Shown: positions 13,601-24,486 of the stretch, in pieces
Layout: the number at the start of each line of letters is the position of its first letter
Position numbering within the stretch: the stretch's first letter is position 1
NCBI GenBank assembly: GCA_963930655.1
Contig: OZ005617.1
Location: 2,501-66,500, forward strand
DNA: 64,000 nucleotides
Origin: Myrica gale
Lineage: Eukaryota > Streptophyta > Magnoliopsida > Fagales > Myricaceae
Reading direction: 5' to 3'
Notes under the pieces: generated by a model
Seen by the model: only the letters and a program-made list of their open reading frames with translations
What the model was told of the DNA's origin: nothing
Databases searched by the model: none
Translations under genes and position numbers: made by a program

Positions 13601-15110
13601 ATGTGGAGGAGAGATCTAATTATGCCAGTAGAGAAAATGAGGAGCAAACTTTATTGTTGGCATATAAAAGAGCAGAAAGTGGAGACAAGAACACATGAGA
13701 CTTGGATACTGGAGCGAGCAACCATGTGCGGGAAGCGAGATATGTTTATGGAGCTAGATGAGTCGGTGAAAGGAAATATTACTTTTGGAGATGAATCCAA
13801 AGTTCCCGTGAAAGGAAAAGGTAAGATCTTGATCCGCTCTAAGAATGGAAATCATGAATTTATTTCGAATGTTTATTATGTGCCCAATATGAAGACCAAC
13901 ATTTTGAGTTTGGGCCAACTCTTAGAGAAAGGTTATGATATTCATCTAAAAGATCATAATCTTTCTATAAGAGATCAAAAGAACAATTTGATTGCCAAAG
14001 TGCCAATGACAAGCAATAGAATGTTTGCATTAAACATTCATAATGATGCTGCTAAATGCTTGAAGGCATGTTTTAAAGATTTATCTTGGCTTTGGCACTT
14101 GAGATTTGGGCATCTTAATTTTGGTGGCTTGAAATTGTTAAGCAAGAAGAAAATGGTGAAAGGATTGCCCAAAATCGACCATGCGGATCAATTATGTGAA
14201 GGATGCTTACTTGGAAAAAATTCTAGAAAAAGTTTTCCAAAAGAAGCAACCACAAGAGCTAAAGAGCCACTGCAGCTTATCCATACTGATGTATGTGGGC
14301 CAATCAACCCAATTTCTTTGGTAAGAACAATTATTTTGTTCTTTTAATTGATGACTTTAGTAGAAAGACTTGGGTTTATTTTCTAAAACAAAAATCAGAA
14401 GTGTTGGGGCTTTTATAAAATTTAAGGCCCTTGTGGAAAAAGAAAGTGGCTATAGCATAAAGGCCATGAGATCTGCTAGAGGTGGAGAATTTACCTCGAA
14501 AGAATTTGAAAAATATTGTGAAGACAATGGAATTCATCGTCCATTGACGATACCATACTCACCACAACAAAATGGTGTTGCTGAAAGAAAGAATAGATCC
14601 ATGCTTAATATGGCCCGCAGCATGTTGAAAAGCAAAAATATGCCCAAGGAATTTTGGGCTGAAGCTGTTGATTGCGCAGTACATTTAGCTAATCGGTGTC
14701 CTACTAGAAGTGTGTGGAACAATACACCGCAAGAAGCATGGAGTGGGAGAAAGCCAAACATCTCCCATTTACGAGTGTTTGGGAGCATTGCATATGCTCA
14801 TGTTCCATATCAAAAGAGATCCAAACTGGATGATAGGAGTGAAAAGCTTGTCTTCATCGGGTATGGTCATCGCTCCAAAGGTTACAAGCTATATAATCCT
14901 AGCAAGGGGAAGATCATCTCAAGTAGAGATGTCGAGTTCGATGAAGAAGGAGCATGGAATTGGGGCCTCCAAGCAAAAGACTATGATCTCTTCCCTTTAT
15001 TTGAAGAAAAAGCAAAAGAGCATGAGGAGCAACAAGAGCCCACTAGTCCACCTTCATCACCTGCATCATCTGCTCAAGGAGATTCATCGCCATCATCATC
15101 TCTCGGATAA
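13601..15110 (+). pseudogene. copia protease-integrase region, frameshifted
   Basis: The aspartic protease motif D-T-G-A-S-N-H is encoded at 13705 onward, out of frame with the open frame 13601-14347. That frame carries the pre-integrase zinc-binding segment (HLRFGH ... CEGCLLGK) and the start of the integrase core (HTDVCGP). A frame break at about 14347 is followed by the frame 14370-15110 with the rest of integrase (NGVAERKNR) and its C-terminal segment. Codon 14475-14477 reads Ala in R-S-A-R-G-G-E-F, where the family carries the second catalytic Asp. The integrase is therefore expected to be inactive even apart from the frameshifts. Confidence 0.9.
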
Positions 15111-15263
15111 AGCTCAAGAGAAAGGACGCCAAAAGTGAGGAGCTTACAAGAAATCTACGAGGTAACAGAAAATCAAAATAACCTCACTCTTTTCTATCTT
15201 TTTGCTGGTTGTGAACCAATAGGCTTCGAGGAAGCAGTTCAGAGTAAAAGATAGAGAGATGCC

Positions 15264-15743
15264 ATGAATGAAGAAATCAAGGTCATTGAGAAGAATGATA
15301 CGTGGGAGCTTAAAACACTTCCAAAAGGGAAAAGAGCAATTGGAGTCAAATGGGTGTACAAGGCAAAGAAGAATGCCAAAGGAGAAGTTGAAAGATACAA
15401 AGCTCGATTGGTCGCCAAAGGTTACAATCAACGTCCTGGCATTGACTACGAAGAGAAGGCAATGGCTCGAGAATTTGAACCAATAGAGATCTATGTTGAT
15501 AACAAGTCAGCACTTGCTCTATCAAAGAATCCAGTATTTCACGACAGAAGCAAGCACATTGATACAAGGTATCATTTCATCAGAGAATATATTGGAAGGA
15601 AAGAGGTGCAATTGAAGTATATCAAGTCTCAGGAGCAGATTGCTGACATCTTCACAAAGTCACTCAAGCATGACGTGTTCTGCAATCTAAGAACTTGCCT
15701 TGGAGTAGCAAAATCAAGTTTAAGGGGAGATTTTGAAAGTTAA
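15264..15743 (+). pseudogene. copia reverse transcriptase start fused to RNase H end
   Basis: The 159-residue frame starts with the N-terminal copia RT signature (W-x-L ... G-V-K-W-V-Y-K ... Y-K-A-R-L-V-A-K-G). At about 15450-15480 it jumps straight to the C-terminal RNase H segment ([10 protein letters not shown] ... [11 protein letters not shown] ... DIFTKSL). The YVDD polymerase core and most of RNase H are gone, so this is an internal deletion that happened to keep the frame open. Confidence 0.9.
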
Positions 15744-16244
15744 ACTTGATTTGGGCCCAAAATGTGCTCCAAACTTAGTCTTGGCCTGATGGAGGATGAA
15801 GATCTTCTAAAGAGTTCCACAAATCTCTAGAGGAAATGAAGAAAAATCGTCTTTCTAGAAAGTTCTATAGTGCTCTAGATAAAGGAAGAGCAAGAAATTC
15901 TCTAGAGACTTCTATAAATCTCTAGAGTATGAGATATCAATAACTTTCTAAAAAGTTCTAAGAAAATATCTTAGAAATAAGTAGAAGCGTCTTGTCTAGA
16001 AAGTGCTAGAAAATATCTAAAAAGTGTCATAGAAATATCTAGATATTTTAAATGAAATGTGTTGCTAAGATTGAATGTGTAAGCCTATATAAAGGGTATA
16101 GCCCCATCATTTTGTAAGAAGTAGAAAAGAAGAAGCTCGAGAAGTCAAGAAAGTTCAAGACAAGCCAAATTTAAGAAATTGAAGTGTGTTCTTCCATATC
16201 CCTCCTCATTATCTCTTCTACATAAATTTGTTCTACCTTAAAGT
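15722..16244 (+). repeat. Polypurine tract and truncated 3' LTR of the copia element
   Basis: The purine run aaggggaga (15722-15730) is followed by a near-identical LTR copy from 15731. It matches the 5' LTR until about 16244 and then changes to unrelated sequence, so the final ~37 bp of the LTR are missing. Confidence 0.87.
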
Positions 16245-16898
16245 CTATGCATGAACCTATCAGAATTAACGCTTTCAAACCTGTTGATTCCTGCTCCAAT
16301 TACTCCAAACTCCAGACCTTAAGAATCCAAGTAATATTAACGCGGAGCTGCCCGAGTGAACACGTTAAAAGCGTAATTTTCTGTCCGCGCATTATTGAAC
16401 GTGGATAACATCAGGAGAACAATGCTCACCCAAAAAAAGAAAAACATTAGGAGAACAAGATACTAGACATAGACAGTAGGGAGCTGGACCGGGTTCGATG
16501 GTTCGGTTGACTTCGCCGGCATCTTTACACCAACATGGCCGTTGCGATTAACCTTTTTTGTTTTCCCGAATTGGTTTCGATATTTATACACTGCTTCTAT
16601 ATAAATATACCTTCGTTAGTAAAAGGGCGAGGAACAGTGCTACTATTTCTAACTACAAATATTTCAGTTCCTCCCTATTCCTGTCAGACATTAATGTTCT
16701 GTCTCAGAAAACCGCTCCATCAATCTTCGATCATATATATCACGTTGAAGCAGAGACATGCGAACTTCGTTTAAAAAAAAAAAAAAAAGACATGCGAACT
16801 TCCCCCAGATGTCCTGCCCTTCTTTTGTCTTTTCAAGTTCATACACAAATTCACTCTTTGTTTTCCATTTTGCATCAGAATAATTGAGAGAGAGAGAT

Positions 16899-16899
<1 letters not shown>
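16245..16899. other. Intergenic DNA upstream of LAS
   Basis: No gene was recognised. There is an A run near 16773-16787 and a short (GA)n run just before the G tract. Distal LAS promoter elements could lie here, but none is identified. Confidence 0.5.
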
Positions 16900-16942
<43 letters not shown>

Positions 16943-16974
16943 GGGGGGGGGGGGGGCGGGGGGGGGGGGGGGGG
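16900..16974. repeat. 75-nt poly-G tract (poly-C on the minus strand)
   Basis: A run of G from 16900 to 16974 is interrupted only by one T (16942) and one C (16957). It sits about 80 bp upstream of the candidate LAS TATA box. Such a tract can form G-quadruplexes and is also a place where sequencing and assembly often fail, so its exact length is uncertain. Confidence 0.85.
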
Positions 16975-17051
16975 AAGAGACATGTCCCTTTCTCTCCTAC
17001 CCTATTCTCAGTTCCTAGCTGTTTCTCAGTAGTGACATGGGTCTCTCCAAA

Positions 17052-17059
17052 TATATAAA
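17052..17059 (+). promoter_or_regulatory. Candidate TATA box of LAS
   Basis: The sequence tatataaa lies about 110 bp upstream of the LAS start codon. That spacing is compatible with a short leader. There is no transcript evidence. Confidence 0.4.
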
Positions 17060-17169
17060 ATCTACGTGTATACCTGGTACTCGTATTGCCACTGCTAGGA
17101 CTGCGCGCGCCTGCACATGATATACACTTGTAGAGAGCTATTAGTTTATGGTGATCCGCTAGTACGTTC

Positions 17170-18507
17170 ATGGCCTCCTTCAATTCCTCAAGTCGTGATC
17201 AACAAGAAGAAGAGGACCCAGGCTCAGATCTGCAATACCGCCATCAGATTATTCCAGAGCCATCTCGGGAAGGCTTCACATCAGCACTGCCAAATGCAAT
17301 CCACATGCGCCAATTACTCATTCGTTGCGCTGAGCTCATCTCTAAGTCCGACTTCTCCGCTGCTCACCGTCTAGTCTCCATTTTGTCCAGAAACTCGTCT
17401 CCTTATGGAGACTCCACCGAGAGGTTGGTCCACCAGTTTGCCAAAGCCCTCTCCCTCCGCCTTAATAGCTGCTGCTACGCTGCTACTGCTGTCTCAAGTG
17501 CCACCACCACTGCCACTGCAGCTTCAGCACCCATGATGAGGATTATTTCTCCTGCTGAAACTTCTGCTACTGCTACAACAACTAATAATAGCAACAATGC
17601 CGACACAGAGCCAGAGGAGGCTCTTCAGTCATGCTATCTGTCGTTCAATCAAATAACCCCATTCCTAAGGTTCAGCCATTTGACAGCCAACCAAGCTATC
17701 TTGGAAGCCATAGACAAAGGGCAGAAGGCAATCCACATCCTCGACTTTGACATCCAACATGGCCTGCAATGGCCTCCTCTGATGCAGGCCCTTGCCGAGC
17801 GCTCTTACCCTCCTCCTATGCTTCGCATCACTGCCACAGGCCACGATCTAAACATCCTCCACAGAACCGGCGACCGCCTTTTGAAGTTCGCCCAGTCCCT
17901 CGGCCTCAGATTTCAGTTCCACCCGCTTCTTCTCCACAACAGCAATGACCCAGTTATTCCCGCCGCGCTTGCGCTTCTCCCAGAAGAAGCCCTTGCCGTC
18001 AACTGTGTGCTTTTTCTGCACAGGCTTCTGAAGGACGACTCCCGTGGCCTACGCCTCTTCCTCCACAACATCAAGGCCTTGAACCCCAAGGTGGTTACCA
18101 TTGCGGAGAGAGAGGCCAACCACAACAACCCTCTCTTCCTGCAGAGATTCGTGGAGGCCTTAGACCACTATTCGGCCGTCTTCGACTCCCTGGAGGCCAC
18201 GTTGCCCCCCTACAGCAGGGAAAGGTTCACTGTAGAGCAGGTCTGGTTCGGAAGGGAGATCATGGACATTGTGGCAGCAGAGGGAGACAACAGACGAGAA
18301 CGGCACGAGAGGTTCGAGTCATGGGAGGTGATGCTCCGGAGCTCGGGCTTTTCAAATATTCCTTTGAGCCCCTTTGCCCTTTCGCAGGCCAAGCTCCTGC
18401 TGAGGCTCCATTATCCTTCGGAGGGTTACCATCTCCACATTCGCAATGACTCTTTATTTCTTGGTTGGCGAAATCGAGCCCTTTTCTCGGTATCTTCCTG
18501 GCAGTGA
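17170..18507 (+). CDS. LAS: GRAS transcriptional regulator LATERAL SUPPRESSOR (LAS/SCL18-type)
   Basis: A single exon of 445 codons, about the usual length for LAS proteins. GRAS features appear in order: leucine heptad region I (about residues 40-95, including NSSPYGDSTERLVHQFAKAL), a variable Ser/Thr/Ala-rich insert (about 100-150), the VHIID motif written as IHILDFD followed by QHGLQWPPLMQALAERS (about 187-210), leucine heptad II, the PFYRE region (HYSAVFDSLEATLPP) and a C-terminal SAW motif ending in LFSVSSW. The LQWPPLMQALAER segment and the SLFLGWRNRALFSVSSW tail point to the LAS/MOC1/Ls clade rather than other GRAS groups. In Arabidopsis, tomato and rice these nuclear proteins are needed for axillary meristem initiation. 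The start is the first in-frame Met with a sensible leader. The coding sequence is GC-richer than its flanks. It lies only about 7 kb from the telomere edge. Confidence 0.95.
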   Translation: MASFNSSSRDQQEEEDPGSDLQYRHQIIPEPSREGFTSALPNAIHMRQLLIRCAELISKSDFSAAHRLVSILSRNSSPYGDSTERLVHQFAKALSLRLNSCCYAATAVSSATTTATAASAPMMRIISPAETSATATTTNNSNNADTEPEEALQSCYLSFNQITPFLRFSHLTANQAILEAIDKGQKAIHILDFDIQHGLQWPPLMQALAERSYPPPMLRITATGHDLNILHRTGDRLLKFAQSLGLRFQFHPLLLHNSNDPVIPAALALLPEEALAVNCVLFLHRLLKDDSRGLRLFLHNIKALNPKVVTIAEREANHNNPLFLQRFVEALDHYSAVFDSLEATLPPYSRERFTVEQVWFGREIMDIVAAEGDNRRERHERFESWEVMLRSSGFSNIPLSPFALSQAKLLLRLHYPSEGYHLHIRNDSLFLGWRNRALFSVSSWQ

Positions 18508-19596
18508 ATCAAATATATCTCTATCTCTACCCCTTCTCCGAACCCAATAAAGATCCAGGAATCGTTGAGGTCGATCATTCTATATATCTCTCTTTTGCTT
18601 TAATAGGTATTAACCCGCATATGGGTTAGTAGACATTGTGATTTGCAAACAAGCAATGTCAGTGAAGTTGCTCCTACATGGCCACACTAACCCACCCAAA
18701 TCCAAGACGCCTCTCTCGAGAGAGACTCTTCTCCCTCTCTCTGTTCTTAGTGGATGTAGCCTTGATCAGTATACTTGAACGGGCATGCATTGGGACGCAT
18801 TGAGAATTCATGAAGTGATATTGAAAGAAAAAGATCACAACTAACTCAGCCTCTCATCACCTTAATTCAATTGCTTCACGATCTTCTGATGTTGGTTCTT
18901 TCTTGGGTACTGAAACTGATGGATCTTGCAGGTTTATAGTTGACTTCGAAATATTTGAAGTGGTCGCTTGTAAATCTTTTACCCTCTTTCTATATTATCT
19001 CTCTTTGCTTTAACTAATTAATTCTGTAGTTTTCCTCTTGGGCCTTTCGGAAGAAAATAACTGCCGAGTGCAGTTTATTTAATTTTAGGTCTATATTTCC
19101 TCTAAAGAAGTATCTTCATCTGGAGATTTTATTAATTTCGAATATTCCAAGGAATGCCATTCATTGGTACTGGTAGTAATTTATTATGGAGTATCTTCGT
19201 CTCCTTCTCTCTAAATAAAATAACGTAATTAGGGCAACAAGAACAAAAAGTCTATCAACCGTCTTTGTCGATGAGGGGCCTTGTTCCCCGAGATTCCAGT
19301 CTACTTCATTTGTATGCTTTCAAGAAGGGATGCATGAGGCTTCTTGTTTTTAGCTCCAAGTAGCAACAATTTAAGTGCACGTATATACCTTTTTCTGCCT
19401 TTTTAATATTGCACCATTTATTTCCCTAATTTCTGCATTTTGTCCCCTCAACAAAACCATCAAAGTTCTCAAAATAGAGCTTTTCATGCTCACCCTGTTT
19501 CCTCTAGGACCATCTTGAAAAACCTCCTGCTAGCTAGAGATCTCTCGTGTTCTGTGGTTTTTCAAGGACCGCTTATCTCTCTCTGCATACAAGGTT

Positions 19597-19597
<1 letters not shown>
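18508..19597. other. 3' flank of LAS
   Basis: No further coding region was recognised. Part is presumably LAS 3' UTR, with AATAAA present at about 18547. Downstream regulatory DNA is known for LAS in Arabidopsis, but nothing specific can be read here. Confidence 0.45.

Positions 19598-19653
<56 letters not shown>
19598..19653. repeat. 56-nt poly-C tract
   Basis: An uninterrupted run of C that mirrors the poly-G tract at 16900-16974, so the two tracts bracket LAS with opposite strand polarity. Its length is likely to be unreliable in any assembly. Polyproline frames across it are artefacts. Confidence 0.85.
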
Positions 19654-20793
19654 ACTTCTGTTTTTAGTACCTAAAACTAGTTTTTTTTTTCTCCCAAGTT
19701 GTTTGATGAAAAAGCCTCATAAACGCGCACTTTTCCACAACTTCATTATTGTCACTGTATAAGTAGCAATAGACATATATGCTAGCGTTATGGCCTAAAT
19801 GGCACACTGCATTTAGTAAAGAGATAGAGATGTGGATATGCCACAATAAGCTTTTAGGTTCTACTTTGATAGCTGACAGTGAAAAGATGGTCACAAGGCA
19901 GAGTGACAAAACTTAGCTTAGCTTAGCTTGCGTGCTGGGTATAAAATGACTGATCATCAGGCAAGGATTGGTGCACGCATGGCACTGACACTGACACATC
20001 CATCCATCTCTCGGTCTGATACAGACGTAACCTCTTGGCCAACGTTTTTGTTTGGACGAAACCCAATTGATTTTGGATTCTGGTTTGTATGGAATTGATA
20101 CCCACTCTCTCCGTCCGACACTCTATTAATTAAGTTTGGATCATTCGTCTTGCCACTTTTCTAATTGAATGGTGGGAAAGCAAACAAAGAGATGTTTATG
20201 ATCAGCTGAAGAGGATCGATATTCCTTCCCTGAGAATACAATTGTATGCTTAGTGGGTATCAGTCGTATTGACATACTTAAAGTTTCTCTTCGTTAAGTA
20301 CACTACACATCTTGTTTGCATTTGGTGTGCCTGCTAGTGAGAGAGAGAGAGAGAGATGGCAGGAGAGCAACAACTCAAACTCAACCAAACGTTGAGCACA
20401 CCAAAATGAGATTAATAAACACATGATGCCCTTGGACATTGATCGACATTGTAAATCGAAACATCTGCTTCTCTCGTTCATTTATATTCATTATCAAGCA
20501 TACTACTACGTACTTTTTTCCGATCAATAGTACTACGTACGTACTTGCTTGATGATTGAAGGCACGCACCTGGTGGTAACATAGTTTTTTTTTCTAAGAC
20601 CTGGTGGTAACATAGGCAAGAAAGAATTTTCTGGCACGGTCTGGACTTGTGCTTAGTTGACGAGTGAATTAGCTAGGATGGTTACGAGTTCGGATTACAC
20701 CTCATGTATATGTACCTGTTAAACCTCAGAGGATAGGATAACTGGGAGGAGAGAGAGAGGGTTGGATTGGCGGTTGTTGTAGGTAAATAGAAG
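19654..20793. other. Intergenic DNA
   Basis: No gene was recognised. A short (GA)n run lies at 20338-20355, and the motif taagacctggtggtaacatag is partly duplicated at about 20570-20615. The region ends at the solo LTR. Confidence 0.5.
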
Positions 20794-20869
20794 GAAGTTG
20801 TAACGCCCCGGGCCCAAACTCCATACGGATAGATTTTAGTATAAAATAAGGCTCTTTCTGTGAGTCCTA

Positions 20870-22020
20870 GTTTCAGGATTAAGGCAACCCAAGAGGGGGG
20901 TGAATTGGTTTTCTAAACTTTTCGATATTAACCCCCCAAAACCGTGTTTGCAAAGTGAATACTAATTTAGCACAAGTATGTAAGTGTTAAATGTAAAGAG
21001 TAGGGATAGAGAAAGCAAACAAGTGATTTTTTAGGTGGTTCGGCAAACCCGCCTACATCCACCCTTCAAGCTCCTTCACCGAGCCTTGAGGTTTTCCACT
21101 ATCTTCAATAGCTTTACACACTAGCTTCCGGGTGCTCGTGAACCGTACAAGTGTTTTCCTGGGATCAACACTCAAACTCACCCAAGTGGTTTTTTGGCTC
21201 ACCACTCACAACCTCACCAAGCTTGAGATATACACTCTCAAAGATTCTTCTTTAGTGAACAACCTCACTAAAGGAAACACCTCTTTTGATAGGTAGATTG
21301 AGAAACAAGACTCTCAAAGAGTAGATATAAAAGTGGAAAGTTCTATCTCTTGATTCACACAAAGACAAGGATGTGAAAGTGTAATTTGTGTGAATGATAT
21401 GAGAAATATGAAATAGAAGGGTTTATAATATTTCTCAAGCTATACAAATGATATGTGGTCGTTGGTTCTTCATTTTAGATGAAATGAATGTGTATTTATA
21501 GGTCACATGTGAAAACTAGTTGTTTATAGTCGTTAGGGGTCGATTTGACAACCGGTCGACCGCTTCATGTACCGGTCGACCGGTTCAAGTAGTCGTTGCC
21601 CAACGGTCATAAATTTGAATGCTTTCAAGATCATCCGCTTCATGTAGAGGTCGACCACTACAAAAAGTTCATCGACCGGTTCATTTAAAACCATGTTTTT
21701 GACCACTTTTAAACACTCAATTTTAAAGACTTACTTCTCATAAGTATATGAAGGGTTTGGGAGTATATTTGGAGTGTTTTGAAACCTTTTAAAACATTTT
21801 AATCTTTCAAACAAAAGGTAAACCGGTTTATGCACGTTTTGAAAGATATGCAAGTATGTGACTCAAATCCTTGTCAAATGTGAAATAAAGAGTTACAAGG
21901 ATTATACCCTAAGGTCTTGAATCTTCACTTTGAGCTCTTTGGATCTTCTTGTTCTTCTTTCTTCAAGTCTTTAGCTCTTTTATCAAGTCGTCTTTGTCTT
22001 TGAAGATGTCCACTTTATAA
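20870..22020. repeat. Nested repeat-like segment inside the solo LTR
   Basis: From about 20870 the sequence switches to a block starting aaggcaacccaagaggggg. It contains several near-palindromic accggtcgaccggt motifs (21550-21680) and runs to about 22020, where LTR-type sequence seems to resume. Its ends and class could not be fixed. Boundaries are approximate. Confidence 0.4.
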
Positions 22021-22792
22021 ATTTGATCCGTTTATTGAAATCATTAAAATCTCGATTGTGCACAAAAGTAAACACTTTCACCATGGATAATCATTTATCT
22101 AGGCCCAAATATTTCAAAACTAATTTGTACAACCTCAGCAAAATATTCATAAACCACAAAAAAAGCCCAAAAATATCAATCCGAGCCCTCAAATTTACAT
22201 TAGCATATATGATATTTCCAATATCGATGAAGATCTTCCAAAATAATACAATATCGAATTCTCCAACATTAATATTCAAAAGTACTCTTGAAAAGCACGC
22301 ATTAGAAACACAACTATCTCTGAAGCTCCTCGAACTTCTCTAATTCCGCCAACTCTGAAAAATATGAGAATAAGGGGTGAGCTACGACTAGCTCAGTAAG
22401 TAGTAAGTCAATGAGGGTTGAGGAAAAGACAATTTTATCACAATAACCGAAATCAAGAATAAAACATTGTGAGCTATACCGAATCTATAATACAAGTTTG
22501 TAACAAAAATATCCAAGGTCGTGCAATATAGGAAAATCACGAATGGTCACACAGACCTCCAGGCCACAAAGACCTCCAAATATCAGGCCACACAGACCTC
22601 TAGGCCACAAAGACCTCCAAATACCACGAGGGGTATCAAATTGGTCACACAGACCACAGAGATATATCACCAGCGCAAGGACAATTTTCATAGTATGCTC
22701 ACCAAAACAAGTTATAAATATTTCAATTGAGTTTCACGAAAATCTCGACAATCTCTGTTTACCCAAAATTTGTTCAGTTCCCCATATAATAT

Positions 22793-23022
22793 ATCAAAAC
22801 CATATAAAAATACGGTACATGTTTAAAAATTCCAATGAAGAACCACTTACATCAAAATCATATAAAAATACGGTACACGTTTGAAAATTCCATTTAAGAA
22901 CTACTTACATCAAAACCATATAAAATATGGTGTACGTTCCAAATTCCATTGAAGAACCACTTACATCAAAACCATATAAAAATACGGTACACGTTTAAAA
23001 ATTTCATTGAAGAACCACTTAC
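22793..23022. repeat. Four tandem copies of a ~58-bp repeat
   Basis: Four diverged head-to-tail copies of a unit that runs from atcaaaaccatataaaaata through gaagaaccacttac. The third copy carries small deletions. Just before it, at 22545-22625, a shorter unit (ggccacaaagacctccaaata) recurs. Internal minisatellite expansion within an LTR is the likely explanation. Confidence 0.85.
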
Positions 23023-23434
23023 CTCATACGTTTAACCAATCTTTAAAGCTTCTCCAATAATTGTCGAACAATCTCTCGAAAACTAGTAGCATCACCTCAA
23101 TCTAAATTTTGGTCTCTAATAAACATTCTCTGCAACTATTTATTAAGTTCAATCTCTGCAACTTTAAAATTCAAACATACCTCTATCCATCACTTCTAAA
23201 TTCAAACATAAGATCTGTATCCATATATTAACCTTTAAATTCAAACTCAAGATCAAATCTCTATATTCAAACCTTTAAATTCAAATATAGATCACATCTC
23301 CATATCAACACCTTTAAATTCAAAAATACGATTCAACCTCTATCTAAAAATCAAACATAGGATTAAACTCTATATCTTCGTTTAAAATTTAAATTACTCA
23401 CTTACACCTTTTTCGGGACGGGTATTACAGAAGT

Positions 23435-23909
23435 GGTATATAATGGAAGGGGTAGATGAGGATCAGCTAACTATTATAGGGACAGCGCAGAATGCAAACT
23501 TCAGCCAGTAATGAACAGAGCGCTCACAGCGACAGGATTCGTGTAGTATCATTACGATTTTAGTTTTTTTTGTTTTTGGCTCAATAGATAAGATATGCAT
23601 TCTTTTTTCTAAGTTCAATAGATATGCATTTCATCGCGCATAAGTTGCGTACAGGGTATAAGGATAGGAGGGAAGATGTAGGTGCCGTTCTAGGGTCATG
23701 CCAAAAGATTAGGGGTTGGATGGGGCCGTGCCCAACAAGTAAAATGAAAAGCAGGCAGGGTGTGGACATGGAGTGTTTATTTTCGGTCGATCGTACCCTT
23801 TCTCCCATCAGAACCAGTGCATTGTCCAGCCCAAATGCTCTGGGTGCGCGCGTGTAATCCCTCTCAATTTGGAACTACGTAATAGGGATTGCGCTTGAGG
23901 GGAATAATG
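23435..23909. other. Intergenic DNA between the solo LTR and an LTR-like fragment
   Basis: No gene or clear repeat was recognised. Confidence 0.45.
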
Positions 23910-24245
23910 AAGGATGATTTCTTTGGATCGGGCTCCTCACAATATGAGAGAGAGGGAGAAAGGGGAGTGGGTCCCACATTGTTCGGGCAGTGTGGGTCCC
24001 GAGTATCATGAAGGGTATCCGAGAATCATGGAGTTCGTATTATATCCCGAATATTATGGGGTAATTAGGAATAGCAATATTTGGAGATATTCGGTATACT
24101 TGATTTAGGCAGATTTCAGGGATCAATTCCTAATGTATATACCTCTCTATGGTGTTATAAATAGAGACAGTACCTGCACGATAATATTCATTCAAGCAAT
24201 ATACAGAAAGTTTTACTCTTTCTTCACTTTTCATTCCAAGAGCAG
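23910..24245 (+). repeat. Probable LTR fragment
   Basis: The stretch looks like the U3-R-U5 part of a plant LTR: a short palindrome (gggtcccacattg...cagtgtgggtccc, about 23969-24000), a TATA-like box (ttataaatag) near 24155, then a leader-like segment. It ends close to where the PEX5 fragment loses its remaining exons, so its insertion or recombination may have caused that break. There is no second copy in the window to prove it. Confidence 0.35.
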
Positions 24246-24486
24246 TTTTCCAAGGATCAGTACCATCCTAATGGAAACAGCCATCTATTTCTAGGAACTT
24301 TCGAATGCTTCCTTAAGTAAGCTCTGAGTATGATGGTTTCAGACGTGCATTTGCATCATCCACTAGACCAACATCAATCCAAAGCTCATTTATTTGATAT
24401 TCTCCATAAACATCCAAACCAGAAAACAGCACACACACCTATCAAAAATTTGTTGAAACTCTAATATCATGAGAGATCATATGAAC

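Larger units (their letters stand above)
12127..16244 (+). mobile_element. Ty1/copia LTR retrotransposon, decayed and 3'-truncated
   Basis: Two direct LTR copies flank a Gag-protease-integrase-RT/RNase H order, which is the copia arrangement. The primer-binding site follows the 5' LTR and a polypurine tract precedes the 3' LTR. The coding region is broken by frameshifts. Most of reverse transcriptase is deleted, and an active-site position of integrase is substituted. The 3' LTR stops about 37 bp short of the 5' LTR's end, so no target-site duplication can be read. The element cannot be autonomous. Confidence 0.93.
20799..23429. mobile_element. Solo LTR (or LTR-like element) with nested insertion
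   Basis: The element begins TGTAACGCCCCGGGCCC and ends GGGACGGGTATTACA, giving matched TGTAA...TTACA ends. A perfect 5-bp direct repeat, gaagt, flanks it at 20794-20798 and 23430-23434, as LTR integration produces. No Gag-Pol remnant was seen, so a solo LTR is the simplest reading. Its length is inflated by an inner foreign-looking segment and by tandem repeats. Confidence 0.7.

Noticed and set aside
16771-17183. Polyproline or polyglycine proteins over the G tract
   Set aside because: They are translations of a homopolymer with no conserved flanks.
19440-19762. Polyproline frames over the C tract
   Set aside because: Same reason; the reading frame exists only because the run has no stops.
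22793-23022. CRISPR-like array
   Set aside because: Repeats are contiguous with no unique spacers, and the window is from a plant nuclear genome.
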